Below are positions 24,715 through 32,099 of a stretch of DNA of 64,000 bases, one piece after another. Origin of the DNA: Pseudobdellovibrionaceae bacterium (GTDB lineage Bacteria; Bdellovibrionota; Bdellovibrionia; Bdellovibrionales; Bdellovibrionaceae); assembly GCA_021731025.1 (NCBI GenBank), contig JAKFYD010000006.1, positions 1-64,000 of the forward strand, given 5' to 3'. The notes below the pieces were generated by a model. The model saw only the letters and a list, made by a program, of their open reading frames with translations, was not told the origin of the DNA and did no database searches. Position 1 is the first letter of the stretch, and each line of letters opens with the position of its first letter. The translations under genes were made by a program, and so were the position numbers.

Positions 24715-25362
24715 ATGAAATCTTTTATTTTGGTTTCGATTGTTTTTCTGGGTATGAAGGCATGGGCCGGTGGCAGTGTCGTTGGCAATGGAGGTGGTTT
24801 CGGATACTGCCGTGATCAGAAATATTACTGCTACGACTATTTGTTCACAGTGAATCATCCCTATGGGCCTGAAGTGAATGTTAAAACTGCCAACGAGAGC
24901 ATGCAAGCCATCTTGAACACTTTACGGAAATACAAAGAACCTTATGCCGAAGATCTTGCTATCTTTATCAAAGAACTATTCGTGGGCGCTGGCCAAAAAT
25001 ACAGATGGCTGAATCGATCTCAACTTCCGGTTGTTTACTCGGGTGTTGTCGATAGGTTGTTACCAGCTGGTTGCTCGAAAGTTCAAGCCATCCACTATTT
25101 TCAGCCTTCCGAGGTAGGACTACCTTCCCGGTACTATGTTGATCTTAATTTACTGAAGCACATTGATGCGCAACCGGGCGGACCACTTCAAATTTCCTAT
25201 TTGCTGATTCACGAATGGCTGTGGAATTATTTTGAGGCTTCTTCTCAAGGCTTGGAATTAGCTCGATTCAACAGGCTTCTGCATTCCAAGACTTTTTATA
25301 CGATGAATGCAGAAGCTTATCTGAAGCTGAGACCTCAATTAAAATTAAGAAAGATTTACTAG
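24715..25362 (+). CDS. Secreted protein with HEWLW motif, unknown
   Basis: Signal peptide cleaved after KAWA, then GGSVVGNGGGFGYC, a Gly-rich start seen in a group of Bdellovibrio exported proteins, as I remember it. The 215-residue protein has several Cys, and near residue 170 the sequence LLIHEWLWNYFE, where HExxW could be a degenerate metallopeptidase helix (HExxH lacks its second His). I cannot assign a function. It is the second gene of a likely operon with the TIGR02147 regulator and ends overlapping the convergent gene by 4 bp. Confidence 0.7.
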   Translation: MKSFILVSIVFLGMKAWAGGSVVGNGGGFGYCRDQKYYCYDYLFTVNHPYGPEVNVKTANESMQAILNTLRKYKEPYAEDLAIFIKELFVGAGQKYRWLNRSQLPVVYSGVVDRLLPAGCSKVQAIHYFQPSEVGLPSRYYVDLNLLKHIDAQPGGPLQISYLLIHEWLWNYFEASSQGLELARFNRLLHSKTFYTMNAEAYLKLRPQLKLRKIY

Positions 25363-25745
25363 TTGCAGCTCATATTCCCATAGATACTGCCAACAGCATA
25401 AGTGTATCCCGAAGAGGATGCCTGCTGAGAGCAACGTTGACGAGCATCTGTTCGAGCCTGAAGAATATCTGAGCCTTGACCTGTGATCGTACCTTTACTT
25501 TCTCCGCCCTTGACGCAGAGATATTCGTAGGGCCCATTCGGGATATATTGGAGAGACCCGCGGTGGTACTGAGTGCAATTAGCTTTAAAATCTTCTTTCT
25601 GAGTCGGGCTTGCATTCACTGAAAGTTGGCCAACGACATTCCGATAGGTGATTGTGCAAATGCCGCTGCAGGTGACAGCTTGGGCCCCGAGTGATGTGAG
25701 AAAGAGGGACGTAGACATAAGCGTTTTAAGATTCATGATTTTCAT
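25359..25745 (-). CDS. Small secreted Cys-rich protein (128 aa)
   Basis: Signal peptide ending LGAQA|V, mature part of about 105 residues with six Cys, likely disulfide-bonded, and a final segment ARTDARQRCSQQASSSGYTY. The DAxxxCxxxA pattern is frequent in small exported proteins of Bdellovibrio. There are two possible ATG starts close together (25745 and 25736). No function recognised. Its 5' end faces a 235-bp divergent region that contains a TGTTAACA site (25831-25853). Confidence 0.7.
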   Translation of the reverse strand: MKIMNLKTLMSTSLFLTSLGAQAVTCSGICTITYRNVVGQLSVNASPTQKEDFKANCTQYHRGSLQYIPNGPYEYLCVKGGESKGTITGQGSDILQARTDARQRCSQQASSSGYTYAVGSIYGNMSCN

Positions 25746-25830
25746 AAAAACTCCATTCTGTTTGAATTTTGGCCGAAGCTAGATGGAGTTTTTGACTTTG
25801 ACAACTAAACAGCAGGGCGCTGAAAACGAA

Positions 25831-25853
25831 ACTGTTTATTTCTTGTTAACAGT
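25831..25853. promoter_or_regulatory. Second TGTTAACAGT site, candidate operator
   Basis: ACTGTTTA (25831-25838) and TTAACAGT (25846-25853) form an inverted repeat differing at one position. The right half, TGTTAACAGT, is identical to the right half of the palindrome at 23881-23892. It lies between two divergent secreted-protein genes. The arms are nine bases closer than at 23859. A shared regulator is inferred from the repeated motif only. Confidence 0.4.
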
Positions 25854-25980
25854 AATTTGGTACAACCGAGAGAAAGTTTAAACTCTAAGTGTTTAAGTGT
25901 GGTATTACCAAAAACCTGAATAACAAATGAGTGTACCAATCGGAATGTTAACCGAGGCGGTATCTCTGAAGGAGATGTTC

Positions 25981-26460
25981 ATGTTTTTAAAGTCTAAATT
26001 CTTAATGCATGTGTTTATATTCGTATTTGCACCCAATGTTTTGTTTGCTGCAGAAAGGTTGGATTATATTTCAATTGAAAGATTCAAAGCTGCGGTTGGT
26101 CTACTTATGCGAAAAGAATTTAACTGTACGGTTACGAACGGTGGAGTGCAAGAGGCAAATATTCGCGGACGAGTTCGCGCCCAATCTTCTTACAAAGATA
26201 AGAGTTTTTTTGTCGAGATACATCTTGCGCCAAATAGAAAAGCTCATGTGTATTTTAACTCAACGAACTACAATCAACCACCTGCATGGGCCGCAAACTG
26301 GCCCGAGTATTACAGGGATCAACAGTCTCTTGTTTATAGGGGCTATCAGGGAGTTTTCGTGAGTGATCTTTTTATAATAGATAACCTCCAGGGCACCTAT
26401 CCCATCGAGTTTTCCTACAATAATAACCTTGGTGTAGATATAGATTGTAAAGCGCTTTAG
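25981..26460 (+). CDS. Secreted protein of unknown function (159 aa)
   Basis: Starts at the ATG with AAGGAG six bases upstream (25981). Earlier in-frame ATGs at 25927 and 25975 are less well placed. Signal peptide cleaved after NVLFA|A, then a small domain of about 135 residues with two Cys (EFNCTVT near the start, DIDCKAL at the end) that may bridge. Aromatic-rich centre (NQPPAWAANWPEYYRDQQ). Family not recognised. It is divergent from the Cys-rich secreted gene at 25359 and shares its upstream region. Confidence 0.65.
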   Translation: MFLKSKFLMHVFIFVFAPNVLFAAERLDYISIERFKAAVGLLMRKEFNCTVTNGGVQEANIRGRVRAQSSYKDKSFFVEIHLAPNRKAHVYFNSTNYNQPPAWAANWPEYYRDQQSLVYRGYQGVFVSDLFIIDNLQGTYPIEFSYNNNLGVDIDCKAL

Positions 26461-26546
26461 TTGAAACTGGTTTGTCTATTTCGTGAGTTTATGAACAAAC
26501 CTAATCTGAGCAAATTTACACACATTCACGAAAAGGTACCCTATGT

Positions 26547-27143
26547 TCAATAAATTAAAACCAGAGAGAGTCCGGGCAGAAATTCTTTGCTCGAGGAAAC
26601 AAGAAGAGGTCGAATCTCAATATCTTTAGGTGAGTGAACAAGATTCCAATCCCCTAAAAAGGTAATTCCTAAAGGAATTAAAAATCCTATCTTTGCCATA
26701 TTTCGCCGATCTTCAAAAACGCTTTCGGTAGCAAAACTGTAAAGAGAAACGGCGCTCAATGCATATGCGATCCAAAACGCTCGTTTTGATTGATCATAAA
26801 TGGATCTAACTGTTTCTATATCAACTGCCGGTGTTTCTAGATTATCTCTATTAGCACAATTTACTGCCCAGCTACCGACAAACATTGTGTAGATTAAACT
26901 CAATCCGGAAAACAATGAATTTCCTTCGTGCTTCCCGAGCTCCGATGAACTATGTAAAAGGCCTGGGGAAATCGCCACCAAACTTGAAAAAAGAGCTGCT
27001 TCATCTATATAGGATTTTTTCCTATAAATTTCGAAACCAGCCTTTTTAATTTTCAAGTCTTCAGGCGTACAAGATCTTGGTGAAAATGCATGTGCACTGG
27101 TGACACTATATAATATCGCTAAAATAATAAGCTTATTTCTCAT
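26547..27143 (-). CDS. Hypothetical membrane protein with signal sequence (198 aa)
   Basis: Signal peptide (cleavage near AHA|FS), then a short Cys-containing stretch and about four hydrophobic segments at residues 50-60, 80-95, 120-140 and 150-165. The pattern resembles small integral membrane proteins exported by Bdellovibrio. No motif recognised. A possible inverted repeat GGTTTGT/ACAAACC (around 26470-26505) lies just downstream of this gene's 3' end, between it and the convergent gene. Confidence 0.6.
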   Translation of the reverse strand: MRNKLIILAILYSVTSAHAFSPRSCTPEDLKIKKAGFEIYRKKSYIDEAALFSSLVAISPGLLHSSSELGKHEGNSLFSGLSLIYTMFVGSWAVNCANRDNLETPAVDIETVRSIYDQSKRAFWIAYALSAVSLYSFATESVFEDRRNMAKIGFLIPLGITFLGDWNLVHSPKDIEIRPLLVSSSKEFLPGLSLVLIY

Positions 27144-27257
27144 GTGTCGATTAGTACCGTTATTTTATGCTTTCAATCAACCTTTAGGTTTTGAAATTGA
27201 TTTTCCTTGAGTCATTGAACTCTATAGGGCAGTGACTCTCCCGCTAAGCAAGACTTT

Positions 27258-27938
27258 CTAAAAATAAACCGCAAACCCACCCTTACCTAAAAGCCCCGAA
27301 TCAACCGCATCCACCGTAGTCGTTCTTTTCGAATAAACATAACCCAAATCAAGACGCAGGCAAGTGGTTGGACTAAAGATAAACCATTTCAAAAAACCAC
27401 CGGCAAAAGCATTCAGCCGAGTTTCACTGCTGCTGCCACTGTCTCTTTTTGCAGAAGTGATTTCAGCTCCAAGTCCCCAAATGGAATCATTTCCTACAAT
27501 ATTACTTTGAAAATTATAATCACCTAGCGCTCCAATGGTAAAACTGGTTGCCGAGGCACCGCCCGAGCTCGCAGTGCCGAAACCCAACAAAGGTGCAAAT
27601 TCAAAATTTTCGTAGTTCCACCCATAGCCCAAGAGCAGACTAAAACTGGTGCTTGTTCCTGCAGAAACTCCGGAGGCGGTGGAGCTTAAACTGCTTAAAG
27701 ATATTTCACGTAAAATCGCAAAGTTTGACCGGTCAGACGAAGAAGAATTATCGGACGGAGAGCTTATCGAATAAGTTTTTCCATTTTCCAACTGCGGCCC
27801 CGAATACTCGATGAGAGCTTGTTTGCCTTTCACTTTTTTAACCGTGAAACTGGCACAAAAAGCAGAGTGCCCCAAAGCGAGACATAATCCAAAGAAAAGC
27901 CCTCGAGCGAACCGGCTGTGAAAAAATCTCTTCTTCAT
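27258..27938 (-). CDS. Outer-membrane beta-barrel protein (226 aa)
   Basis: Signal peptide (SAFCA|S), a short N-terminal motif region (VKGKQALIEYSG ... LENGKTYS), a Ser-rich linker, then alternating hydrophobic strands ending in GKGGFAVYF. The C-terminal Phe and strand pattern mark an outer-membrane barrel of about eight strands, OmpW/OmpA-core sized. The start at 27938 has GGAGG five bases upstream. In-frame upstream ATGs would run into the divergent HD-GYP gene. Function unknown. Confidence 0.75.
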   Translation of the reverse strand: MKKRFFHSRFARGLFFGLCLALGHSAFCASFTVKKVKGKQALIEYSGPQLENGKTYSISSPSDNSSSSDRSNFAILREISLSSLSSTASGVSAGTSTSFSLLLGYGWNYENFEFAPLLGFGTASSGGASATSFTIGALGDYNFQSNIVGNDSIWGLGAEITSAKRDSGSSSETRLNAFAGGFLKWFIFSPTTCLRLDLGYVYSKRTTTVDAVDSGLLGKGGFAVYF

Positions 27939-28050
27939 CGATGCCTCCAGTGAATCATTTTGAAACTTCATGTCTAAAAAAAACACATTTTCTAAAAACA
28001 AGTCTTCAGTTCTGGACTGGACCTGCCGAAATAATTCTGTGGGGGTAACT

Positions 28051-28713
28051 ATGTCGTCATGGGGTGACATACCAAGCTGGGCTATGAGCGCAGCCAATGC
28101 ATTGATGCAGTCTTTGAATTCGGTGGATCCGATGACTTACAGTCATTGTTGCCGGGTTGGTGAGCTATCGCGAAAATTAGCTCGAGATGCGGGACTTAAC
28201 GAATACGAGCAAAAAGTCGTCGAGCTTGCTGGACTTTTTCACGATATCGGTAAGATCGGCATCAGCCAGGAAATCATTTCGAAACCGGGAAAGCTGGATC
28301 CAAAAGAATTGGATATCATGCGAAATCATCCCGTGATCAGCGAACAAATCATTAAGCCTTTAGCAGATGCGCACCCTTTCTTCCGTGATATTTTAGCACC
28401 GGTTCGTGGTCATCACGAGCGGGTGGACGGGGAAGGTTATCCTGATCGTCTTATTGGGGAACGCATTCCCTTATTGTCGCGAATTATTTTGGTGGTCGAT
28501 ACTTACGATGCCATGTCGCAAACCCGTTCTTACCGCAAGGGTTTACCCGACGATATTATTTATGCTGAACTTAAACGTTGCACCGGAACTCAATTTGATC
28601 CTCAACTTGTCAGGATTTTTTTGCAGGCGCACAAGACCTGGAACGCCACCGAGGTCGAGAAAACAACGTTTAAAGAGTTTACCGAGAATTCGACTTTCAA
28701 GAAAGCTTCCTAA
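28051..28713 (+). CDS. HD-GYP domain cyclic-di-GMP phosphodiesterase
   Basis: Hydrolyses cyclic di-GMP in the cytoplasm. The HD-GYP core is complete: HD pair in GLFHDIGKIGI, NHPVISEQI, GHHERVDGEGYPDRL containing the GYP, and VVDTYDAMSQTRSYR. No receiver or sensor domain is fused, so it is a stand-alone enzyme of about 221 residues. I chose ATG 28051 with GGGGG six bases before it. ATG 27970 would add 27 polar residues. HD-GYP proteins are unusually numerous and important in Bdellovibrio lifestyle switching. A 10-bp hairpin spans its stop codon. Confidence 0.92.
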   Translation: MSSWGDIPSWAMSAANALMQSLNSVDPMTYSHCCRVGELSRKLARDAGLNEYEQKVVELAGLFHDIGKIGISQEIISKPGKLDPKELDIMRNHPVISEQIIKPLADAHPFFRDILAPVRGHHERVDGEGYPDRLIGERIPLLSRIILVVDTYDAMSQTRSYRKGLPDDIIYAELKRCTGTQFDPQLVRIFLQAHKTWNATEVEKTTFKEFTENSTFKKAS

Positions 28714-28727
28714 GTTCGCTTTCTTGA
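28697..28727 (+). terminator. Hairpin across HD-GYP stop codon
   Basis: Perfect 10-bp arms TCAAGAAAGC (28697-28706) and GCTTTCTTGA (28718-28727) with an 11-base loop that contains the stop codon. No T-run follows, so it may be a weak terminator, an RNA stabiliser or an attenuator before the carboxypeptidase gene at 28742. Confidence 0.45.
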
Positions 28728-28741
28728 GCTAAAATTTCAGC

Positions 28742-29779
28742 ATGAGTAAAGCACCATCAGAATTGCATCACCTTGCCGAAATTGAAACGATCGAAAAATT
28801 AAAATCGCAGCTGAAAGATTTAGCACACTTTGAAATTCTTGGTCATTCCGAAGAAGGCTCTCTTCAATTGCCCGTTTACAAAATCAGTTTTGGAAGTACC
28901 GATCCGAAAGCTCCCGTGCTGGGATTTATCGGCGGTGTTCATGGTCTAGAGCGAATTGGTTCCCAAGTTTGTTTGGCATTATTAAGCTCACTTTCGCATT
29001 TGATCTTGTGGGATAAGAACACTCAAAAAAATTTGGAAAACTTGCGGGTCTTTTTTATTCCCACCGTAAATCCCATCGGAATTTTAAAGCGACGTCGTTC
29101 AAATCCCAATGGTGTTGATATTATGAGAAATGCCCCTGTGGAAGCGGAAGGGAAAATTCCCTTTTTGCTGGGGGGACATCGGATCTCTTCGCGACTGCCT
29201 TGGTTTCGGGGTTTGAACCCACAAATGGAAGCGGAAACACGTTTCCTGGTTGAAGGGGTGAAAAGCGAAATCGCCAATAGTCCCGCCGCGGTGACGGTGG
29301 ATTTTCATTCGGGCTTTGGTTGGCAAGATCAAATTTGGTTTCCTTACGCACGAACACGCGAGCCTTTACCTGACCTTCCGTACTTGCATGCGTTTTTCAG
29401 TCTTATGGAAAACACTTATCCTCATCATTTTTATAAGATCGAAACTCAGGCCTACCTGACCCATGGGGATGTCTGGGATTATCTTTACGATGATCATCGT
29501 CAATGTCGGCCAGGTAAAGGCATCTATCTGCCTTTTTGTTTAGAAATGGGTTCATGGAATTGGGTTAAAAAAAATCCACTGCAGCTTCTGAACTGGGAAG
29601 GGCCTTTCAATCCCATCAAGTACCACCGCCAAAAAAGAATTTTACGACGGCACAACACTTTGTTTGATTTTCTGATTCGGGCCGTTTCTTCTTACCAAGG
29701 TTGGACCGATCTTTCAGAAGAGGAAAAACTGAAGCACGAATCGCGGGGGCGCAGCATTTGGTATGAAGAAAAAAAGTAA
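28742..29779 (+). CDS. M14-family zinc carboxypeptidase-like protein
   Basis: Predicted metallocarboxypeptidase or amidohydrolase of the M14 superfamily. Zinc ligands: His67 and Glu70 in GGVHGLE, and the third His in VDFHSGFG near residue 190. Substrate-binding NPNGVDIMRNAP matches the family NxxGxDxNR. Catalytic Glu is probably in FCLEMGSW near residue 268. There is no signal peptide, so it acts in the cytoplasm, perhaps on muropeptides as some bacterial M14 enzymes do (inference). It overlaps the next hydrolase gene by 17 bp. Confidence 0.82.
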   Translation: MSKAPSELHHLAEIETIEKLKSQLKDLAHFEILGHSEEGSLQLPVYKISFGSTDPKAPVLGFIGGVHGLERIGSQVCLALLSSLSHLILWDKNTQKNLENLRVFFIPTVNPIGILKRRRSNPNGVDIMRNAPVEAEGKIPFLLGGHRISSRLPWFRGLNPQMEAETRFLVEGVKSEIANSPAAVTVDFHSGFGWQDQIWFPYARTREPLPDLPYLHAFFSLMENTYPHHFYKIETQAYLTHGDVWDYLYDDHRQCRPGKGIYLPFCLEMGSWNWVKKNPLQLLNWEGPFNPIKYHRQKRILRRHNTLFDFLIRAVSSYQGWTDLSEEEKLKHESRGRSIWYEEKK

Positions 29780-30521
29780 GACAGAATCTAAAGATCGAAA
29801 TTGGCTTTTGTTAAGGGGATTAACAAGGGGGTGTGGTCACTGGGCCGACTTCCCCGATAAACTTAATGAGCGCTTTCCCAAGGACAGAATCCTTCTCTTG
29901 GATTTGCCAGGAAATGGGAAAGCTCATCAACAGCAAAGCCCTTGGCAGCTTCGCAGCTATGTCGAATTTCTGCGGGAAAGTCTTAAAGATCTCAGTGTTT
30001 CCGGAGAGCTGCGGATCGTCGCGGTGTCTTTAGGAGCCATGGTTAGTCTCGAGTGGATGAAGATTCACCCAAAAGAAATAACAAAGGGCTTCTTTATAAA
30101 CACGAGCCTTAAAGGGAGCGGCAGGATTTATGATCGTCTCCGACCCGAAAATTACTTAGCTCTACTGAAAGTTCTGAAAATGAAAGATGTGAAACAAAGG
30201 GAAGAGCTTATTTTAAGAATGACCTCTCGAAATTTAGCAGCCCAGGAAAAGCACCTGGGGCCCTTCGCCGAGTTTTCGTCCCGCTATCCGGTTCAGGCTC
30301 AGAACTTTTTACGTCAGTTGGTGGCGGCCTCGCAGGCCACAATCACGGAAAAGAAGCCGGGGGACCTGGAATTGCTGGTTTCAGTTCACGATAATTTTAT
30401 CAATTCTCGATGCAGCTTTAATATAGCTCGGCGGTGGGGAATTGAGCCCCGAATTCACCCCTGGGCAGGACATGATATTTCCTTAGATGATCCTGACTGG
30501 GTTGTAGGACAACTCGACTGA
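29763..30521 (+). CDS. Cytoplasmic alpha/beta hydrolase
   Basis: 252-residue alpha/beta hydrolase without signal. The first-strand oxyanion region is LLLRGLTRGCGHW, the nucleophile elbow VAVSLGAMVS (Ser in VSLGA), and the catalytic His is in PWAGHDISLD. The elbow lacks the first Gly of GxSxG (AVSLG), a tolerated variant. Substrate unknown. The start overlaps the M14-type gene by 17 bp, so the two are coupled and may act in one degradative route. Confidence 0.75.
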   Translation: MKKKSKTESKDRNWLLLRGLTRGCGHWADFPDKLNERFPKDRILLLDLPGNGKAHQQQSPWQLRSYVEFLRESLKDLSVSGELRIVAVSLGAMVSLEWMKIHPKEITKGFFINTSLKGSGRIYDRLRPENYLALLKVLKMKDVKQREELILRMTSRNLAAQEKHLGPFAEFSSRYPVQAQNFLRQLVAASQATITEKKPGDLELLVSVHDNFINSRCSFNIARRWGIEPRIHPWAGHDISLDDPDWVVGQLD

Positions 30522-30550
30522 AAGCTTGGAATCTTTTACATAAGGCTAGG

Positions 30551-30564
30551 TCTATTCCAATAGA
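30551..30564. repeat. Short inverted repeat upstream of porin gene
   Basis: TCTATT (30551-30556) and AATAGA (30559-30564) around CC, 93 bp before the porin start. It resembles the palindrome at 16722-16738, which has the same hexamers three bases apart. Could be an operator, or chance. Confidence 0.3.
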
Positions 30565-30656
30565 ACAGACTTAACGCGCGGGACTATTGACTGGACTTCA
30601 GTTTCCATTTTTACTTCCATCCCTTTGCTGTGAGAAACTGTCCGAGAGGTTAAGGC

Positions 30657-32099
30657 TTGGTAAATACAATTAAAATTCGCCATTATTCAAAGTTTGTTTT
30701 AGGGCTGATTTTCTTTTTTTTAAGTTTAGCATATGCCCAAAACGAAGAGTCCGGTTTGCAAATCGGTTCTCTGACTTTGCCCCAGCCTCCAAGATCTTTT
30801 CGGTCCTTTTTTGGGGAAGTTCGTTTCGAAACCATGCAGTACTTAACTCCGCTGGCAGATTCTCCTAATTTAACCACCAGCAATTTTCTTTCCGCTCGCT
30901 TAGCCGGACTTTATCAATCGGAAGCTTTACCTAAATTGAATTATGCCATGGATTTATCAGCGGGAACTTTTTTCACTCGCAGTCAGTCCAACTATTTAGT
31001 TAAAGAGCTTTACGCTAGTTATCAACTTTCCGAAAAAGTAAAACCCACCGTCGGTCGTAAAAAGTACGAATGGAGCGCGCTGGATTCCTATTGGTTAACT
31101 TCAGTGTGGCAGCCGAACTTTGCCATCGATCTTCTTCGACCTGAAGAGCAAGGTCTATTCGGTGTATTTTTAGATTATAAACGAGAAAATGTTGAGCTCG
31201 TGGCTTTTGCAACGCCGATTTTTATTCCCTCCATTGGGCCCGAAATTCGTGAAGAAGGTGGAAGTTTAGTTTCTGACAGCCGTTGGTACCGACGGCCTAG
31301 CAATGAATTTAATTTTAATGATCGAACAAATGCCGTCACTTACAAATTAAACATTCCTGATATTCAAGAGCTTTTAGGTAAACCCGGAATGGGATTTTCA
31401 GGACGTATCGGTAACAAAGAGTCTGGTCCTTGGATGACGACCAGTGCTGGTTATAAACCCATGAATCAACTTTTATTGAAACGACAAAATTACAAGATTA
31501 TCGATCAGGATCAAGTCGACGTGAAAGTAAAACCCGATGCCTCCTATCACGGAGTTTTTTCAACAGACATTGGTTACACTTTCGAAAAATTAAAAACCAC
31601 AGTTAGCTATCTTGAGGATAACCCTATCGAAAAGAAGCCCGAAGTGGACTGGGCTATTCAAAGTCCACAAGGTTTGCGGGCCTATTCGCTACTTTTTGAT
31701 TTTCAGGTTCCTTACTTTTTCGAGAGAACCTTACAGATGCAATTGGGCTATTTGCGCGTTTTCGGCGGCGAAATTGTCGACATCACCACGGAAGGCCGAG
31801 ACACCGTGACTTTATTCGACGAGAGATTAAAATTTAAAAATTCAATTTCAGTGAAGCTCCAAGGGGAAATCATTCGAGTTTCTCAGAAACCTTTAGTGAC
31901 AAAAATTTCCTATCTTTACGACTACGGCCAAAATGGCAGTTTGGTTGGCACTGAGTTTCACTATTATCCAGCGACTCATTGGTCAGTTTTGTTAGGGGCA
32001 GATATTCTGGGAGTGCAATCTGAAGACTCGTCTTCAGGCTTCCTTAACCAGTATCGTGCAAACGATCGAGTGTACGGGGGGCTAAGTTATGTCTTCTAG
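30657..32099 (+). CDS. Outer-membrane porin-like barrel (480 aa)
   Basis: Signal peptide ending SLAYA|Q, then about 450 residues of alternating beta strands with many aromatic residues and a final strand RVYGGLSYVF ending in Phe, the usual outer-membrane barrel ending. The start is TTG with GAGAGG seven bases upstream. No ATG fits before the signal. Strand content and length fit a 16-18 strand porin or a lipid/solute channel. It overlaps the following large lipoprotein gene by 11 bp, so the pair is coupled and their products may form one envelope complex. Confidence 0.75.
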   Translation: MVNTIKIRHYSKFVLGLIFFFLSLAYAQNEESGLQIGSLTLPQPPRSFRSFFGEVRFETMQYLTPLADSPNLTTSNFLSARLAGLYQSEALPKLNYAMDLSAGTFFTRSQSNYLVKELYASYQLSEKVKPTVGRKKYEWSALDSYWLTSVWQPNFAIDLLRPEEQGLFGVFLDYKRENVELVAFATPIFIPSIGPEIREEGGSLVSDSRWYRRPSNEFNFNDRTNAVTYKLNIPDIQELLGKPGMGFSGRIGNKESGPWMTTSAGYKPMNQLLLKRQNYKIIDQDQVDVKVKPDASYHGVFSTDIGYTFEKLKTTVSYLEDNPIEKKPEVDWAIQSPQGLRAYSLLFDFQVPYFFERTLQMQLGYLRVFGGEIVDITTEGRDTVTLFDERLKFKNSISVKLQGEIIRVSQKPLVTKISYLYDYGQNGSLVGTEFHYYPATHWSVLLGADILGVQSEDSSSGFLNQYRANDRVYGGLSYVF

